Shown: piece after piece, positions 45,260 through 54,178 of the stretch
Layout: every line of letters begins with the position of its first letter
Position numbering within the stretch: the first letter of the stretch is position 1
NCBI RefSeq assembly: GCF_041537925.1
Contig: NZ_JBGOSH010000019.1
Coordinates: 1 to 64,000 of the forward strand
DNA: 64,000 bases
Direction of reading: 5' to 3'
From: Ruegeria_C sp041537925
GTDB lineage: Bacteria; Pseudomonadota; Alphaproteobacteria; Rhodobacterales; Rhodobacteraceae
Translations under genes and position numbers: made by a program
The notes under the pieces: generated by a model
Database searches by the model: none
The model's input: only the letters and a program-made list of their open reading frames with translations
What the model was told of the DNA's origin: nothing

Positions 45260-46030
45260 ATGTATGACACCATCCTGACCGAAACCGAGGGGCGGGTCGC
45301 CACGATCCGCTTCAGCCGACCCGCCCAGCTCAACGCGCTCAATACGCAGGTGATGGAGGAGGTGCTGGCCGCCGCAACCGCGTTCGATGCTGATCCCGAC
45401 ATCGGCTGCCTGATCCTGGCCGGCAATGATCGGGCATTCGCTGCCGGGGCCGATATCGGCGAGTTGGCAGTGCAGACCTATCCCAGCATGCAGGCCAGTG
45501 ACTTCTTTGCGGGCTGGGACAGGTTCGCCGCACTCCGCCTGCCCAAGCTGGCCGCAGTCAGCGGCTATGCACTGGGCGGCGGCTGTGAGGTGGCCTTGAT
45601 GTGCGACATCATTCTGGCGTCAGAAACCGCTAGGTTCGGCCAGCCCGAGATTAAGATCGGCTGCATACCGGGCATCGGCGGCACCCAGCGCCTGACCCGG
45701 CTAATCGGGCGTGCCCGCGCGATGGACCTGATCCTGACCGGGCGCATGATCGACGCGCAGGAGGCGCTGCAAATGGGTCTGGTCAGCCGTGTCGTAGCCT
45801 CGGTTGCGTTGTCGGAGACCGCGATGGAAACTGCGCAGGCGATCGCGGACTACGCTCCGGACATCACCCAAATGGCCCGCGCCTGCGTGAACATGGCCGA
45901 CCAAAGCACGCTGGAAACCGGGCTGCGCTATGAACGGCAAATGTATCACGCGCTTTACGGATTACCCGCGCAGAAAGAGGGCATGGCGGCGTTTCTAGAA
46001 AAACGGTCACCACGATTTCATCAAGACTGA
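45260..46030 (+). CDS. Enoyl-CoA hydratase/isomerase family protein
   Basis: A 256-residue crotonase-fold enzyme. The oxyanion-hole segments AAGADIGEL and YALGGGCEVALMCDI are present. Both catalytic glutamates of true enoyl-CoA hydratases are present, Glu110 and Glu130 (FGQPEIKIG). It hydrates trans-2-enoyl-CoA. It lies two bases after the flavoprotein gene. This suggests that the product of the adenylation step is, or becomes, a CoA thioester, although housekeeping beta-oxidation is also possible. Confidence 0.9.
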   Translation: MYDTILTETEGRVATIRFSRPAQLNALNTQVMEEVLAAATAFDADPDIGCLILAGNDRAFAAGADIGELAVQTYPSMQASDFFAGWDRFAALRLPKLAAVSGYALGGGCEVALMCDIILASETARFGQPEIKIGCIPGIGGTQRLTRLIGRARAMDLILTGRMIDAQEALQMGLVSRVVASVALSETAMETAQAIADYAPDITQMARACVNMADQSTLETGLRYERQMYHALYGLPAQKEGMAAFLEKRSPRFHQD

Positions 46031-46089
46031 GTGCAACGGCGATGGGTTAAGAAATCGAGCTTTCCCTTTTGCGCGCAACAACTCGTGGG

Positions 46090-46756
46090 CGCGGCGTATG
46101 CGCGTATTGTCGTCGGCGCGGTGAAACATTTACTGTCGCAAGAAACCACGATACCCGAACCGTTTGCGTAATCCAGCGGGCGAGGACCTGCCGGCAGGGA
46201 TCAACAGCGCACTTTCGGCACAAGCGATGTTCCCGTTGCTGTCGGAAATCGAGATGGCCGGACAATCAGGCAAAAACGCGGTCGCCGACGCGGTGTTTGA
46301 CAATCAACCGCGCGTTGTCTGTGGCATCCTGGCGAAGCGTTTGGTTGAAACGCCGGTTTATGCAGATCGGTTCGTTTCACATTTTGACGCCATCAAGACA
46401 TCTGACGACATCCGCTTCAGGCATGGCGGAGAACCGTTCGCGGTATTTCAGACAGGGGCATTTTGGTCAAACGGCAGCCCCTTCGATGCGTGCCTCACCA
46501 GAGCGCCGCTGCCGAAAAGGACAGAGGCCGGGATGCAGCTATTCTGTGGCAAGGCCGGGTGTGTTTATTGTCACAGCGGGGCCTTGCTGTCCGATCACGT
46601 GTTTCACACCATCGGCGTACCCGGTTCGACTTGCCAGGTACATGGGCGAATTCGTCAGAACCGCTCCGTGAAAATGTCACAAAAGCCATCGAAATCGGAA
46701 CCGTCGAAGTGTCAGAGGTCGAGTTCGATCAATTGATGAGTTCCTTCACGCGATGA
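46090..46756 (+). pseudogene. Di-heme cytochrome c peroxidase/MauG-type gene, decayed
   Basis: Recognisable blocks are spread over frames. FTVARNHDTRTVCVIQ (from about 46124) is in one frame. GEDLPAGINSALSAQAMFP and EMAGQSGKNAVADAV follow in another, and the C-type haem segment LFCGKAGCVYCHSG and FHTIGVPG (near 46540-46620) share that frame. A last frame change precedes the tail ending at 46756. The N-terminal haem region is missing. The frames cannot give a working enzyme, and no functional start is visible. Confidence 0.8.
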
Positions 46757-47025
46757 CTGATCCAGTCGCGGTCGATCAACAATTCTTAATTCGAGACCAG
46801 GTGCTATCAGGACTGCCGCCCCGACCGTCAGCATTACCAGTTCATGACTGCCGCCAGGATGAAGAAACTAGGGCGCATCGGCCAGAAGACCAACCACAGG
46901 AAACCATCTTCCTGCTGAAGGGTACTATGTCAGGATGATTTTTGAATACTGGATCGGAATTTTGCGGCTATCAATAAGTGGGGCGGATGAATGCCGTCGG
47001 ACAATCACGCCGCGTTCAGACCGTT

Positions 47026-48078
47026 TCAGGTATTTCGCAAAGCGCCAGGTTGCATTGGTGTTTTGCCTGTTGTGCCCCGAACGATGCATTTCAGCTCGCA
47101 ACAGACACTGAAATTTGTCGGTTCGTCTGACGTTATGTAATCTGTGAACCTTTCACCCGCGAGCTTTCCGATGGTTTCCGCCGGAATCCGGATCGTGGTC
47201 AGGCCGGGTTCGACATCCACCGAACCCTTGAAATCTCCGATGCCGATTATGGAAAGATCATCGGGAACTCTCAGCCGGAGTTTCTGGGTCGCAAAAAGCG
47301 CGCCCTGCGCGATGACGTCATTGCCACAGAGCAACGCGGTAGGATGGGGGCGCTGGTCCAGCAGGTCCAGTGTCGCTTGTTTTGCCTGCGACACGCTGTA
47401 AGGCGCCTCGGTCTTGCGGTGATCGGGCACTGTGATGTTACGGCTGCCGAGGGCTTCAAGAACGGCGGACAGGCGATGGCTCGCGCGGTCATTACCTATT
47501 GTGTCGGGAAAGATCAGACCGATGTCGCGGTGACCCAGAGCCAGCAGATGCTCTGCCGCCATGCGCCCGGCCTGGTGGTTGTCCGCGCCAACACAAGGAA
47601 GCTCTGACGTTTCGGCGTAATTCCAGATCTCCAAAGCGGGAATGCCCTGCTGTTCGATCAATCGGATCGTGGCCTCGGAATGCTCCAACCCGACCAGCGC
47701 CACCCCATCGACGCGGTGTTCCAGCAACTTGCGGACCATGGCGTATTCGCGGTCCAGGTTGTAGCCGTGAGAGGCCAGCAGCAGGCTAAACCCGGCCTTG
47801 TCGATGGAGTCCGAGAACGCCTGTATGACTTCGGCAAAGATGGCGTGGTTGATGGTGGGGACAACCAGTCCGATTGTGCCTGAGCGTTTGCCATGCATGG
47901 TCTGGGCTGCGCGGTTGCGGATATAGCCGAGTTTCTGCACCGCACGATTTATCTTCTTGCGAGTCGCCGGATTCACCAGATCGGGGTGGTTGAAGGTGCG
48001 CGACACCGTGGATGCAGACACTTTTGCGGCCTTTGCAACCGCCACGATATCCACCTTACCTTTTTGAAAGTTCGCCAT
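47026..48078 (-). CDS. LacI-family transcriptional regulator
   Basis: A 350-residue repressor with an N-terminal LacI helix-turn-helix (DIVAVAKAAKVSASTVSRTF from residue 9) and hinge, and a periplasmic-binding-protein-like sensor domain (TIGLVVPTINHAIFAEVIQAF). It is divergent from the tctABC-sauST operon and very probably controls it through the palindrome at 48105-48118. The likely effector is sulfoacetate or a derivative (inference). Confidence 0.92.
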   Translation of the reverse strand: MANFQKGKVDIVAVAKAAKVSASTVSRTFNHPDLVNPATRKKINRAVQKLGYIRNRAAQTMHGKRSGTIGLVVPTINHAIFAEVIQAFSDSIDKAGFSLLLASHGYNLDREYAMVRKLLEHRVDGVALVGLEHSEATIRLIEQQGIPALEIWNYAETSELPCVGADNHQAGRMAAEHLLALGHRDIGLIFPDTIGNDRASHRLSAVLEALGSRNITVPDHRKTEAPYSVSQAKQATLDLLDQRPHPTALLCGNDVIAQGALFATQKLRLRVPDDLSIIGIGDFKGSVDVEPGLTTIRIPAETIGKLAGERFTDYITSDEPTNFSVCCELKCIVRGTTGKTPMQPGALRNT

Positions 48079-48104
48079 AATATCCTCGCCCGTGACTGAT
48101 TTTA

Positions 48105-48118
48105 TGAAAACATTTGCA
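48105..48118. promoter_or_regulatory. LacI-type operator
   Basis: TGAAAACATTTGCA is an imperfect 14-base palindrome (10 of 14 positions symmetric) of the TGxAAAxxTTTxCA class bound by LacI/PurR-family repressors. It lies 27 bases upstream of the LacI start and 73 bases before tctA. An overlapping TGCAATACTATTTTCA may add a half-site. Confidence 0.65.
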
Positions 48119-48190
48119 ATACTATTTTCATCGCCTAACCTAGATTGTCAACAAAAGGTAAAGCAGGACTTTGAGGGTGGGAGGCCCCGG

Positions 48191-49702
48191 ATGGAATTCA
48201 TTTATTACTTCGGAGACGTGTTCTCGCCGCTATCGTTTATGCTGCTGCTTGGCGGCACGGTTGGTGGCTTGATCCTGGGCGCGACGCCGGGTTTGTCGCC
48301 CACGATGGCTGTGGCCCTGCTGATCCCGTTCACATTCCAGCTTGAGGCGGTTCAGGGGCTGATCCTGTTGGGGGCGGCCTATACCTCGACTGTTGCGGGG
48401 GGCGCTGTGAGTGCCATTCTGCTCAAGATCCCCGGCGCACCGGCCAATATTGCCACCACGCTGGACGGGCACACCATGGCCAAGCAAGGGCAGGGCGCAC
48501 GCGCGCTGCAACTATCGTTCCTGGCCTCGGCAGTCGGAGGCATCTTTGGCGTTCTGCTGCTGATCTTTCTGACCCCGGTTCTGGCAAAATGGGCGCTAGC
48601 CTTTGGCCCTTCGCACCTGTTCTGGCTGGCCATACTGGGCGTCACGGTGATCGGAACGCTGGATTCGTCATCCGTGGTCAAGGGACTTTTGTCGGGGTGT
48701 ATCGGGCTCTGGCTGGCCACGATCGGCTTTGACGACATTATGGGAGCGCAGCGGTTCATCTTTCACCCCGCACTCGGGGGCGGGATCAACATTATCGCGG
48801 CGCTGATCGGTCTTTTCGCCATTCCACAGGTGCTGACCATGTTCGCCAAGGGCCGCCGCAATGTCGGAGCCGAAGTGATCGAAGTGCAGCGCCATTCGAT
48901 CCTTGCCGCCATTCGCGAGCTGTTCAGTCGCACTCGGGCACTGAGTATCGGTACCCTGATCGGCTCGATCATTGGCCTGATCCCCGGCGTCGGAGGTCAG
49001 ATCGCCGGTTTGGTCGCCTATGACCAGACCAAGAAATTCTCGCCCGAAAAGGACAAGTTCGGTACTGGTCATTCCGAAGGTGTCATTGCCGCGGAAGCCG
49101 CTAATAACGCCATGGTCGGCCCCTCGCTTGTACCGCTGCTGACGCTGTCGATCCCCGGCAGTCCTACCGCCGCTGTGCTGTTGGGCGGTTTACTGATCCA
49201 CGGGATCTTCCCGGGCTCGGATCTGTTCGACAATCATCCGGACGTGGCCTGGACATTCATCAACTCGATGCTGATCGGGCAGGTGCTAATGTGCATCTTT
49301 GGACTTTATGTTGCCGGCCTTGCAGCGCGCGTCGCGCAGGTACCGCAATCGGTAATGGCCGCCATCGTTCTGTCACTGTCTGTGTTTGGTGCCTATTCGG
49401 TGCAAAGCTCGATGGGGGATGTCTATGTCATGGCCTGTCTCGGCATCGGCATGTTCTTTCTTGAGCGCTTTGGCTTCTCTGCCGCACCGCTGGTGCTGGG
49501 CTTGATCTTGGGACCGATCGCCGAGGCGAACTTTATCCAGGGCTCGATGATCGCCGACGCGACTGACGGTAGAAGCGCCTATTTCTTGACCGGCGGATTG
49601 AACCTGTTCCTGATCGCAGTGGTGCTGGCTTCGGTCGCCTACTCGGTCTGGATGGAGCTTCGCCACCACCGCTACACCACCAAAGAGGAGGCGCAGGCAT
49701 GA
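48191..49702 (+). CDS. tctA: Tripartite tricarboxylate-type transporter, large permease subunit
   Basis: A 503-residue inner-membrane protein with about eleven to twelve hydrophobic segments, the usual TctA length. Signatures are GLILGATPGLSPTMAVALLI near the N terminus and LTLSIPGSPTAAVLLGGLLI in the middle. I place the start at ATG 48191, preceded by GGGTGGGAGG, not further upstream. In this operon the cargo is most probably sulfoacetate (inference from sauST), a small anion as expected for this family. Confidence 0.93.
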   Translation: MEFIYYFGDVFSPLSFMLLLGGTVGGLILGATPGLSPTMAVALLIPFTFQLEAVQGLILLGAAYTSTVAGGAVSAILLKIPGAPANIATTLDGHTMAKQGQGARALQLSFLASAVGGIFGVLLLIFLTPVLAKWALAFGPSHLFWLAILGVTVIGTLDSSSVVKGLLSGCIGLWLATIGFDDIMGAQRFIFHPALGGGINIIAALIGLFAIPQVLTMFAKGRRNVGAEVIEVQRHSILAAIRELFSRTRALSIGTLIGSIIGLIPGVGGQIAGLVAYDQTKKFSPEKDKFGTGHSEGVIAAEAANNAMVGPSLVPLLTLSIPGSPTAAVLLGGLLIHGIFPGSDLFDNHPDVAWTFINSMLIGQVLMCIFGLYVAGLAARVAQVPQSVMAAIVLSLSVFGAYSVQSSMGDVYVMACLGIGMFFLERFGFSAAPLVLGLILGPIAEANFIQGSMIADATDGRSAYFLTGGLNLFLIAVVLASVAYSVWMELRHHRYTTKEEAQA

Positions 49703-50154
49703 ACCGCTCTCAGCATATATTCGGGTCTGGCATTGTGTTTGCCGTCGGGCTTTGGGTGACCTGGGTCAGCTATACCCAGCAACCGGCCGAGGCCTTTCTG
49801 TTCCCGCGTCTTATCGCGTCGGTCTTTGTGTTGCTGGCGGGGTGGACGTTCGGCAAGGCGGTGCTGGGCCTGTCCAAGGTGGGCACGGGGGTATCGCGGA
49901 CGATGTTCGTGAACCTGCTGCCGGGGTTGGTCGTCATGCTGATCTATGTCTTCTGGGCGGCCAAGACGCTGGGGTTCTACACGGCAACCGCTATCGCCTT
50001 TTTCATCCTGCTGTCGCTCTATGACCCGGCCCCGCATGTCGAGGCCAAAAGCTGGATCAAGCGCGCGATTATCACGGGCGTATTCGTGGCGGTGATGTAC
50101 GGGCTCTTTGCCATGCTGCTGAACGTCTACACACCAAAGGAAATTCTGTTCTGA
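49699..50154 (+). CDS. tctB: Tripartite tricarboxylate-type transporter, small permease subunit
   Basis: A 151-residue membrane protein with four predicted transmembrane segments, as for TctB. It overlaps tctA by four bases. Sequence conservation in this subunit is low; size, topology and position make the call. Confidence 0.9.
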   Translation: MNRSQHIFGSGIVFAVGLWVTWVSYTQQPAEAFLFPRLIASVFVLLAGWTFGKAVLGLSKVGTGVSRTMFVNLLPGLVVMLIYVFWAAKTLGFYTATAIAFFILLSLYDPAPHVEAKSWIKRAIITGVFVAVMYGLFAMLLNVYTPKEILF

Positions 50155-50197
50155 CCGTGCGCGATACGGCTGAACTCAATCAGGGAGGAAACGCAAA

Positions 50198-51157
50198 ATG
50201 AAACGATTGATTGCAGGGGCGGCACTGGCGCTCATGGGGCTGACAGGGGCCGCGGGTGCCGACGAGTACCCCGAACGCCCGATCATGATGATGGTCAGCT
50301 ACGGCGCAGGAGGTGCCACGGATTTTCAGGCGCGGATCGTGACAATGACTTCAGGAAATGAGGATGCGCTGGGCATGCCCATCGCCATCATCAACAAACC
50401 CGGTGCGGGTGGACGCGTGGGCTGGAACTGGTTCGCCACGCAGGCCGACGCTGACGGCTATACGCTGGGCGCCTATAATGTGCCGCATTTCATTGCCCAG
50501 TCGATCAAGGGCGGGGTCCAGTATTCGACCGACAGCTTTGAGCCCATCGCCAATTGGGGCGCCGATCCGGCGGTCTTTGTGGTAGGGGCTGACAGTCCGT
50601 TCAACTCGATGGAAGATGTGGTCGCCTTTGCCAAGGAAAACCCCGGCAAACTGACCGTTTCCGGTGCGGGTCTGTTCGTCGGTCACCACATCGCGGCCTT
50701 GCAAATCGACAAGGCTTCCGGGACGAAGATGGCCTACATCCCCACCAAGGGCGGCGGTGCTGCCGCCATGAAGGCGGTGATCGCCGGTGAGGTGATGGGT
50801 GGTATCAACAACCTGTCCGACGCTTTCCGCGCGCAAGAGGCTGGCAATGTCAAAATCCTTGGGGTCGCCGATCTGGAGCGTAGTGCCTTTCTGCCGGATG
50901 TGCCCACGATGAAGGAACAGGGGCTGGACGTGGACAATTCTTCGGTCAATTTCCGGGGTGTCATGGTGCCCAAGGGCACACCGCCCGAGGTGATCGAGAA
51001 ACTGGCCGCAACTGTGCCCGAGATGTTCGCCAATTCCCGCGTATCCAAGAAGATGGAGGCGGGCGGTTCGCCCATGCACATCATGACACGCGACGAAGTG
51101 ATTGAGATGTGGGCGCAGCGTCAGCAGACGCTGATCGAGTTGCTCGCCGGTCTCTGA
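50198..51157 (+). CDS. tctC: Tripartite tricarboxylate-type transporter, substrate-binding protein
   Basis: A 319-residue Bug/TctC-family periplasmic protein with a Sec signal (KRLIAGAALALMGLTGAAGA). It shows the family ligand segment SYGAGGATDFQARI and INKPGAGGRVGWNWFATQ. The C-terminal PKGTPPEVIEKLA is typical. GGGAGGAAAC precedes the ATG. Unusually, the binding-protein gene follows the two permease genes here and is separated from sauS by a stem-loop. Confidence 0.93.
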   Translation: MKRLIAGAALALMGLTGAAGADEYPERPIMMMVSYGAGGATDFQARIVTMTSGNEDALGMPIAIINKPGAGGRVGWNWFATQADADGYTLGAYNVPHFIAQSIKGGVQYSTDSFEPIANWGADPAVFVVGADSPFNSMEDVVAFAKENPGKLTVSGAGLFVGHHIAALQIDKASGTKMAYIPTKGGGAAAMKAVIAGEVMGGINNLSDAFRAQEAGNVKILGVADLERSAFLPDVPTMKEQGLDVDNSSVNFRGVMVPKGTPPEVIEKLAATVPEMFANSRVSKKMEAGGSPMHIMTRDEVIEMWAQRQQTLIELLAGL

Positions 51158-51172
51158 TCCGGAACCCCCCAT

Positions 51173-51195
51173 CGGGGCGGAGTTGGTCCGCCCCG
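51173..51195 (+). promoter_or_regulatory. Intercistronic stem-loop between tctC and sauS
   Basis: CGGGGCGGA (51173-51181) pairs perfectly with TCCGCCCCG (51187-51195) around a 5-base loop, 15 bases after the tctC stop. No T-run follows. Probable mRNA stabiliser or attenuator. Confidence 0.6.
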
Positions 51196-51216
51196 GACAA
51201 CCAATCGAGGACAAAG

Positions 51217-52638
51217 ATGAACGCTCAGGACGGGATTGCCCCCGAAATCGCTGAAGTGGATCGTATCGTGGCGCGGGCGCGCAAGGCGCAGGCGGCATTT
51301 GAGGTCAACGGCAGCCAGGCGCTTTATGACAAGGCGGCGTTGGCAGCAGGTTGGGCCATCATGGAACCGGCCCGCAACCGGTCGCTGGCGGAACTGGCGG
51401 TGAAAACCACCGGTTTGGGCAACGTGCCCGACAAGATTACCAAGAACCATCGCAAGACGCTGGGCCTGCTGCGCGACATTGCCGAGGTACAGACTTATGG
51501 CACCATCAGTGACAATCCAGCCACCGGCATCACCGAGATTGCCCGGCCTATCGGTGTGATTGGTGCGGTCGTCCCATCGACTAACCCCGCTGCGACGCCG
51601 GCAAACAACATCATCAACGCGCTCAAGGGCGGCAATTCCATCGTTGTGGCCCCGTCACCCAAGGGCGTGGCCTCCTGTGAAATGCTGCTGAGCTATATCC
51701 ATGCCGAGTTCGAGAAGCTGGGGCTGGATCGCGATCTGGTGCTGATGATCCCAGCGCCCGGTTCGAAAGCCAAGACACAAAGGCTAATGGAGACTGCCGA
51801 TCGGGTGATTTGCACCGGCAGCCAGAACAACGTGCATCGCGCGCAATCCTGCGGCACACCCGCCGTAGCGGTCGGCGCGGGCAATGTCACCACGATCGTG
51901 GATGAAAGCGCCGATCTGGCGGCAGCCGCAGCCAAGATCACCGCATCGAAATGCTTCGATAATGCAACCTCGTGTTCGTCCGAAAACGCGGTGGTCGTGG
52001 TGGATGCGGTCTATGACGCCTTTGTCACCGCGATGGCTGCCGAAGGCGGTGCACTGGTGCCTGCCTCTGAGGCAGACGGCATCATCGCCCGGCTCTGGCC
52101 GGACGGGCATCTCAATCGTTCGGTCATCGCACAGGATGCCGACAAGATGCTCGAGGCGCTGGGCATGGCCGCGAAAGTGTCCGAGGGCACCAAATTCCTC
52201 GCGGTTGAAACCGACGGGATCGGCCCGGATCATCCTTTGTCCGGGGAAAAGCTCAGCCGGGTACTAGCGCTGTATCGGGCGAAGGATTTCCCCGAGGCCA
52301 AGGCCACGGCGATCCGCATCCTGGCCCATCAGGGGGCCGGGCATTCGGTCGGCATCCACACCGGCGATGATACCCGCGCCACTGAGCTGGGCCGCGATCT
52401 GCCGACCTGCCGGGTCATCGTCAACCAGGCGCATACCTTTGCCACCGGGGGCAGTTTCAACAATGGAATGCCGTTTTCCCTGTCGATGGGATGTGGCAGT
52501 TGGGGCGGCAATTCCATCGACACCAACCTGCACTGGCGGCATTTCGTCCAGACCACCAAAATCGTGCGCGAGATACCTCCGCGCGAACCCGATCTGGACG
52601 AGATCTTTGGCCAATATTGGGCGGAGGCGGGCCAATGA
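51217..52638 (+). CDS. sauS: Sulfoacetaldehyde dehydrogenase (acylating), SauS-like
   Basis: A 473-residue CoA-acylating aldehyde dehydrogenase. The catalytic Cys253 lies in FDNATSCSSENAV; NTGS-type catalytic glutamate is absent, as expected for acylating members. Segments such as TKNHRKTLGLLRD, VPSTNPAATPANNIINALKG and NQAHTFATGGSFNNGMPFS match my recollection of SauS. It would reduce sulfoacetyl-CoA to sulfoacetaldehyde. I set the start at ATG 51217, with CGAGGA upstream. It overlaps sauT by four bases. Related acylating dehydrogenases for other short aldehydes remain possible. Confidence 0.82.
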   Translation: MNAQDGIAPEIAEVDRIVARARKAQAAFEVNGSQALYDKAALAAGWAIMEPARNRSLAELAVKTTGLGNVPDKITKNHRKTLGLLRDIAEVQTYGTISDNPATGITEIARPIGVIGAVVPSTNPAATPANNIINALKGGNSIVVAPSPKGVASCEMLLSYIHAEFEKLGLDRDLVLMIPAPGSKAKTQRLMETADRVICTGSQNNVHRAQSCGTPAVAVGAGNVTTIVDESADLAAAAAKITASKCFDNATSCSSENAVVVVDAVYDAFVTAMAAEGGALVPASEADGIIARLWPDGHLNRSVIAQDADKMLEALGMAAKVSEGTKFLAVETDGIGPDHPLSGEKLSRVLALYRAKDFPEAKATAIRILAHQGAGHSVGIHTGDDTRATELGRDLPTCRVIVNQAHTFATGGSFNNGMPFSLSMGCGSWGGNSIDTNLHWRHFVQTTKIVREIPPREPDLDEIFGQYWAEAGQ

Positions 52639-54146
52639 TGAAACCACCCAAGGGAACCGTCCGTGACTGGCTGGACCTGCGCGCGGATCAAGGGGGCGCT
52701 GGTTTTGTCTTCCCTGACGCCACGCCGGATTTGAGCTGGGTCGAGCTGCGAGACGCGGCCCGCCGCACCGCTTGCATGTTGACCGGGCTGGGTGTGGCAA
52801 AAGGTGAAAGCATTGCCATCCTCTACCCCAATTGCCGCGAAGCGCTCGAAGTAGTTTTCGGCGTTCTTTATGGCGGGTTCCGGGCCACCATGATCAACCT
52901 GGTCGCGGGCGACAGTGCCGTCGCTTATGCGCTGGACCATAGCGACGCGCGTTATGGCTTTGTGCATCCCGATCAGACCGATCTGTTCGACCGCAATGCC
53001 AATCGCGAGGCGATCAACCCGTTGCAGGTTGCACAGGCAGAGGGTGCCGCGGGCGATCTGCACGACCTCTCGCCCAAAGATCATGCGCTATTGATGTACA
53101 CCTCCGGCACCACTGGTCGTCCGAAGGGCGTGGTGCATACCCATTCCAGCCTGCTGGCCGGAGGCTGGACAACGGCGGTAGCGCATGAGTTGACCGCCGA
53201 TGATCGCGGGTTCTGCGTCTTGCCGATCTATCACATCAACGGTCTGTGCGTGACAGTGATGGGAACGCTGGTCTCGGGCGGTTCGCTGGCCATGTGCGAG
53301 CGGTTCTCGGCCAGCCGGTTCTGGGACAATCTGGGGCAGACACAGGCAACGTGGTTCTCGGTTGTTCCCACCATCATTTCCCACCTTCTGCATTCCGATC
53401 TCAACCCCGAGGATGAGACGTGTAAGCGCGTCCGGTTCGGCCGTTCAGCCTCGTCCGCATTGGCACCGGACGTGCAGCGCGCGTTCGAGAAACGGTTTTC
53501 GGTTCCGATCATCGAAACCATGGGGCTGACCGAAACCGCCGCACAGATTCTGTCGAACCCCTTGCCGCCGGGTGTGCGCAAGATCGGCTCGCCGGGTATT
53601 GCATATGGGAACGAAGCGGCGATCTTTGACGCCGAACTGCAGCCCGCTCCGAACGAGACCGAAGGGGAATTGGTCATTCGTGGCCCGAACGTCATGCTGG
53701 AATACCTCAAGGACCCCGATGCGACCGCTGGGACATTCACACCGGGCGGATGGCTGCGCACCGGCGATCTGGGGCGCATGGATGCGGATGGCTATGTCTA
53801 TGTCACAGGGAGGCTGAAAGAGTTGATCATCAAGGGCGGCGAAAACATCGCCCCGCGCGAGATAGACGAGGCGCTTTATTCGCACCCCGACGTAGTCGAG
53901 GCCGCCGCCTTTGCACGACCCTGCAAGAGTTACGGGGAAACGGTTGCCGCAGCCGTAAGGCTTCGCGATGGATCGGACCTGACGGCGCAGGCTCTTATGG
54001 AAATTTGCCAGAGCCGGTTGGGTAAGTTCAAATCGCCTGACGAGATTCACCTGCTGGGCGATCTTCCGAAGGGTCCGTCGGGAAAAATCCAGAGAAACAG
54101 GATTCTCGCAATCGTAGATGAGCGTGCCGACGCCTCTACCTCGTAG
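52635..54146 (+). CDS. sauT: Sulfoacetate-CoA ligase-like acyl-CoA synthetase, SauT-like
   Basis: A 503-residue AMP-forming ligase. The P-loop LLMYTSGTTGRPKG is near residue 153, ETMGLTETAAQIL in the middle, and GDLGRMDADGY, GRLKELIIKGGENI and the C-terminal lysine in GPSGKIQRN are intact. Start ATG 52635 overlaps the sauS stop; ATG 52638 is an alternative. Pairing with sauS predicts activation of sulfoacetate to sulfoacetyl-CoA. Sulfoacetaldehyde acetyltransferase (Xsc), needed for the next step, is not in this window. Confidence 0.8.
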   Translation: MMKPPKGTVRDWLDLRADQGGAGFVFPDATPDLSWVELRDAARRTACMLTGLGVAKGESIAILYPNCREALEVVFGVLYGGFRATMINLVAGDSAVAYALDHSDARYGFVHPDQTDLFDRNANREAINPLQVAQAEGAAGDLHDLSPKDHALLMYTSGTTGRPKGVVHTHSSLLAGGWTTAVAHELTADDRGFCVLPIYHINGLCVTVMGTLVSGGSLAMCERFSASRFWDNLGQTQATWFSVVPTIISHLLHSDLNPEDETCKRVRFGRSASSALAPDVQRAFEKRFSVPIIETMGLTETAAQILSNPLPPGVRKIGSPGIAYGNEAAIFDAELQPAPNETEGELVIRGPNVMLEYLKDPDATAGTFTPGGWLRTGDLGRMDADGYVYVTGRLKELIIKGGENIAPREIDEALYSHPDVVEAAAFARPCKSYGETVAAAVRLRDGSDLTAQALMEICQSRLGKFKSPDEIHLLGDLPKGPSGKIQRNRILAIVDERADASTS

Positions 54147-54178
54147 CAACGGTGCTTTGGCGCCGGTGTTGCTTTCTT
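54145..54178 (+). terminator. Probable terminator of the tctABC-sauST operon
   Basis: AGCAAC pairs with GTTGCT (54145-54150, 54168-54173) and GGTGC with GCGCC, with a 3-base bulge, followed by TTCTTA. It overlaps the sauT stop codon. The stem is bulged and the T-run short, so strength is uncertain. Confidence 0.5.

Noticed and set aside
46757..46938. A short open frame of 61 residues before the LacI gene
   Set aside because: No ribosome binding site, no recognisable sequence, and it lies in decayed DNA after the peroxidase pseudogene.
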